Assembly: GCA_020722015.1 (NCBI GenBank)
Contig: DYLQ01000013.1
Span: 1 to 43,744, forward strand
DNA from: Thermotoga sp.
Lineage (GTDB): Bacteria; Thermotogota; Thermotogae; Mesoaciditogales; Mesoaciditogaceae
Length of the DNA stretch: 43,744 bases
Direction: 5' to 3'
Shown here: piece after piece, positions 43,593 through 43,744 of the stretch
Position numbering within the stretch: position 1 is the first letter of the stretch
Layout: each line of letters begins with the position of its first letter
Notes under the pieces: generated by a model
The model's database searches: none
What the model saw: the letters and a program-made list of their open reading frames with translations, nothing else
What the model was told of the DNA's origin: nothing
Translations under genes and position numbers: made by a program

Positions 43593-43653
43593 ACCGCCAT
43601 GGTTAAAACCATGCGGCTTGTAACCGCGCTATGACCAGCCTAAGGCTCGTAAC
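43584..43653 (+). other. Self-complementary segment after glpP
   Basis: TGGTCATAG (43584-43592, including the glpP stop) pairs perfectly with CTATGACCA (43629-43637). Between them CATGGT-TAAA-ACCATG (43598-43613) forms a hairpin, and CGG at 43614-43616 can pair with CCG at 43594-43596 or CCG at 43624-43626. GGCTTGTAAC (43615) and GGCTCGTAAC (43644) form a direct repeat. No T-run follows. It may be an RNA structure, a leader for the next gene or the end of a mobile element. From 43654 to the window end I see no gene. Confidence 0.5.
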
Positions 43654-43744
43654 ATGGCCTACGTTACCCCGATCATGACACTCTGTAGCAGAATTCGGCT
43701 ATCCTCAAGTGCAAGAACAAGCTAAAAAGCCACTTAAAGATGCG

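Noticed and set aside
43593-43744. Possible transposase or other coding fragment at the right edge
   Set aside because: No frame gives more than about 25 residues with any recognisable motif; a mobile-element end remains only an alternative explanation.

Overview
The window is an AT-rich, gene-dense bacterial chromosome segment with about 41 protein genes and four tRNAs. Many genes start with TTG or GTG placed behind a strong AGGAGG-type site, and most neighbouring genes on a strand overlap by a few bases. The gene set points to a thermophilic Thermotogota-like organism: SpoVS without other sporulation genes, two-subunit glycyl-tRNA synthetase, a COG2403 cyclic 2,3-diphosphoglycerate synthase-type protein, DUF1385, MOFRL-type glycerate kinase and a secretin operon. 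This assignment is inference from gene content only.

Layout. 1-4.8 kb: an S51-type peptidase cut by the window edge (-), glycerate 2-kinase (+), a PiT phosphate permease (-) and an MscS channel (-), with a short dispersed repeat between them. 4.9-8.2 kb: a Gfo/Idh/MocA dehydrogenase, a deoxynucleoside kinase and the cDPG synthase-like gene (+), ending in a bidirectional terminator. 8.2-19.3 kb: one uninterrupted minus-strand run of nine genes (Mut7-C protein, GAF/PAS histidine kinase, receiver protein, ileS, glyQ, glyS, DUF123, beta-propeller, ogt), probably one transcript from a possibly leaderless promoter at 19.28 kb. 19.3-21.6 kb: dus-spoVS and DUF1385 (+). 21.6-22.9 kb: glutamate dehydrogenase (-). 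23.1-30.2 kb: a plus-strand run of a V-ATPase-H-like coiled coil, tilS, ftsH, a radical SAM enzyme, a PhoB-like regulator and a PhoR-like kinase. 30.2-32.4 kb: prmC, a MIP18/DUF59 protein and a SurA-like foldase (-). 32.5-34.1 kb: PiT permease plus its DUF47/PhoU-like partner (-). 34.2-34.6 kb: tRNA-Glu-Val-Asp-Phe. 34.6-43.6 kb: a ten-gene plus-strand run with a type IV pilus/type II secretion assembly set in the order PilC, pilin, PilM, N, O, P, Q, then a Memo-family protein, ComF and a GlpP-type antiterminator. The window ends in a strongly self-complementary segment.

How it fits together. Several genes concern phosphate: two PiT permeases, DUF47, a PhoB/PhoR-like pair, glycerate 2-kinase and the cDPG-type enzyme. 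The aminoacyl-tRNA synthetases share a transcript with a soluble sensor kinase and a stand-alone receiver. The pilus/secretin set with ComF suggests DNA uptake or secretion across an outer envelope; its motor ATPase and prepilin peptidase must lie elsewhere. The promoters seen fall into two kinds: extended -10 (TGnTATAAT) sites with little -35, and -35/-10 pairs without TGn.

No CRISPR array, complete insertion sequence or prophage was seen. The most unusual points are a duplicated C-terminal domain in MscS, a secretin with two STN-like domains, Asn in place of Asp in all four PiT signature motifs, palindromes wrapped around the S51 peptidase promoter, a 10-bp-period repeat upstream of the cDPG gene, and the nine-gene synthetase/signalling run.
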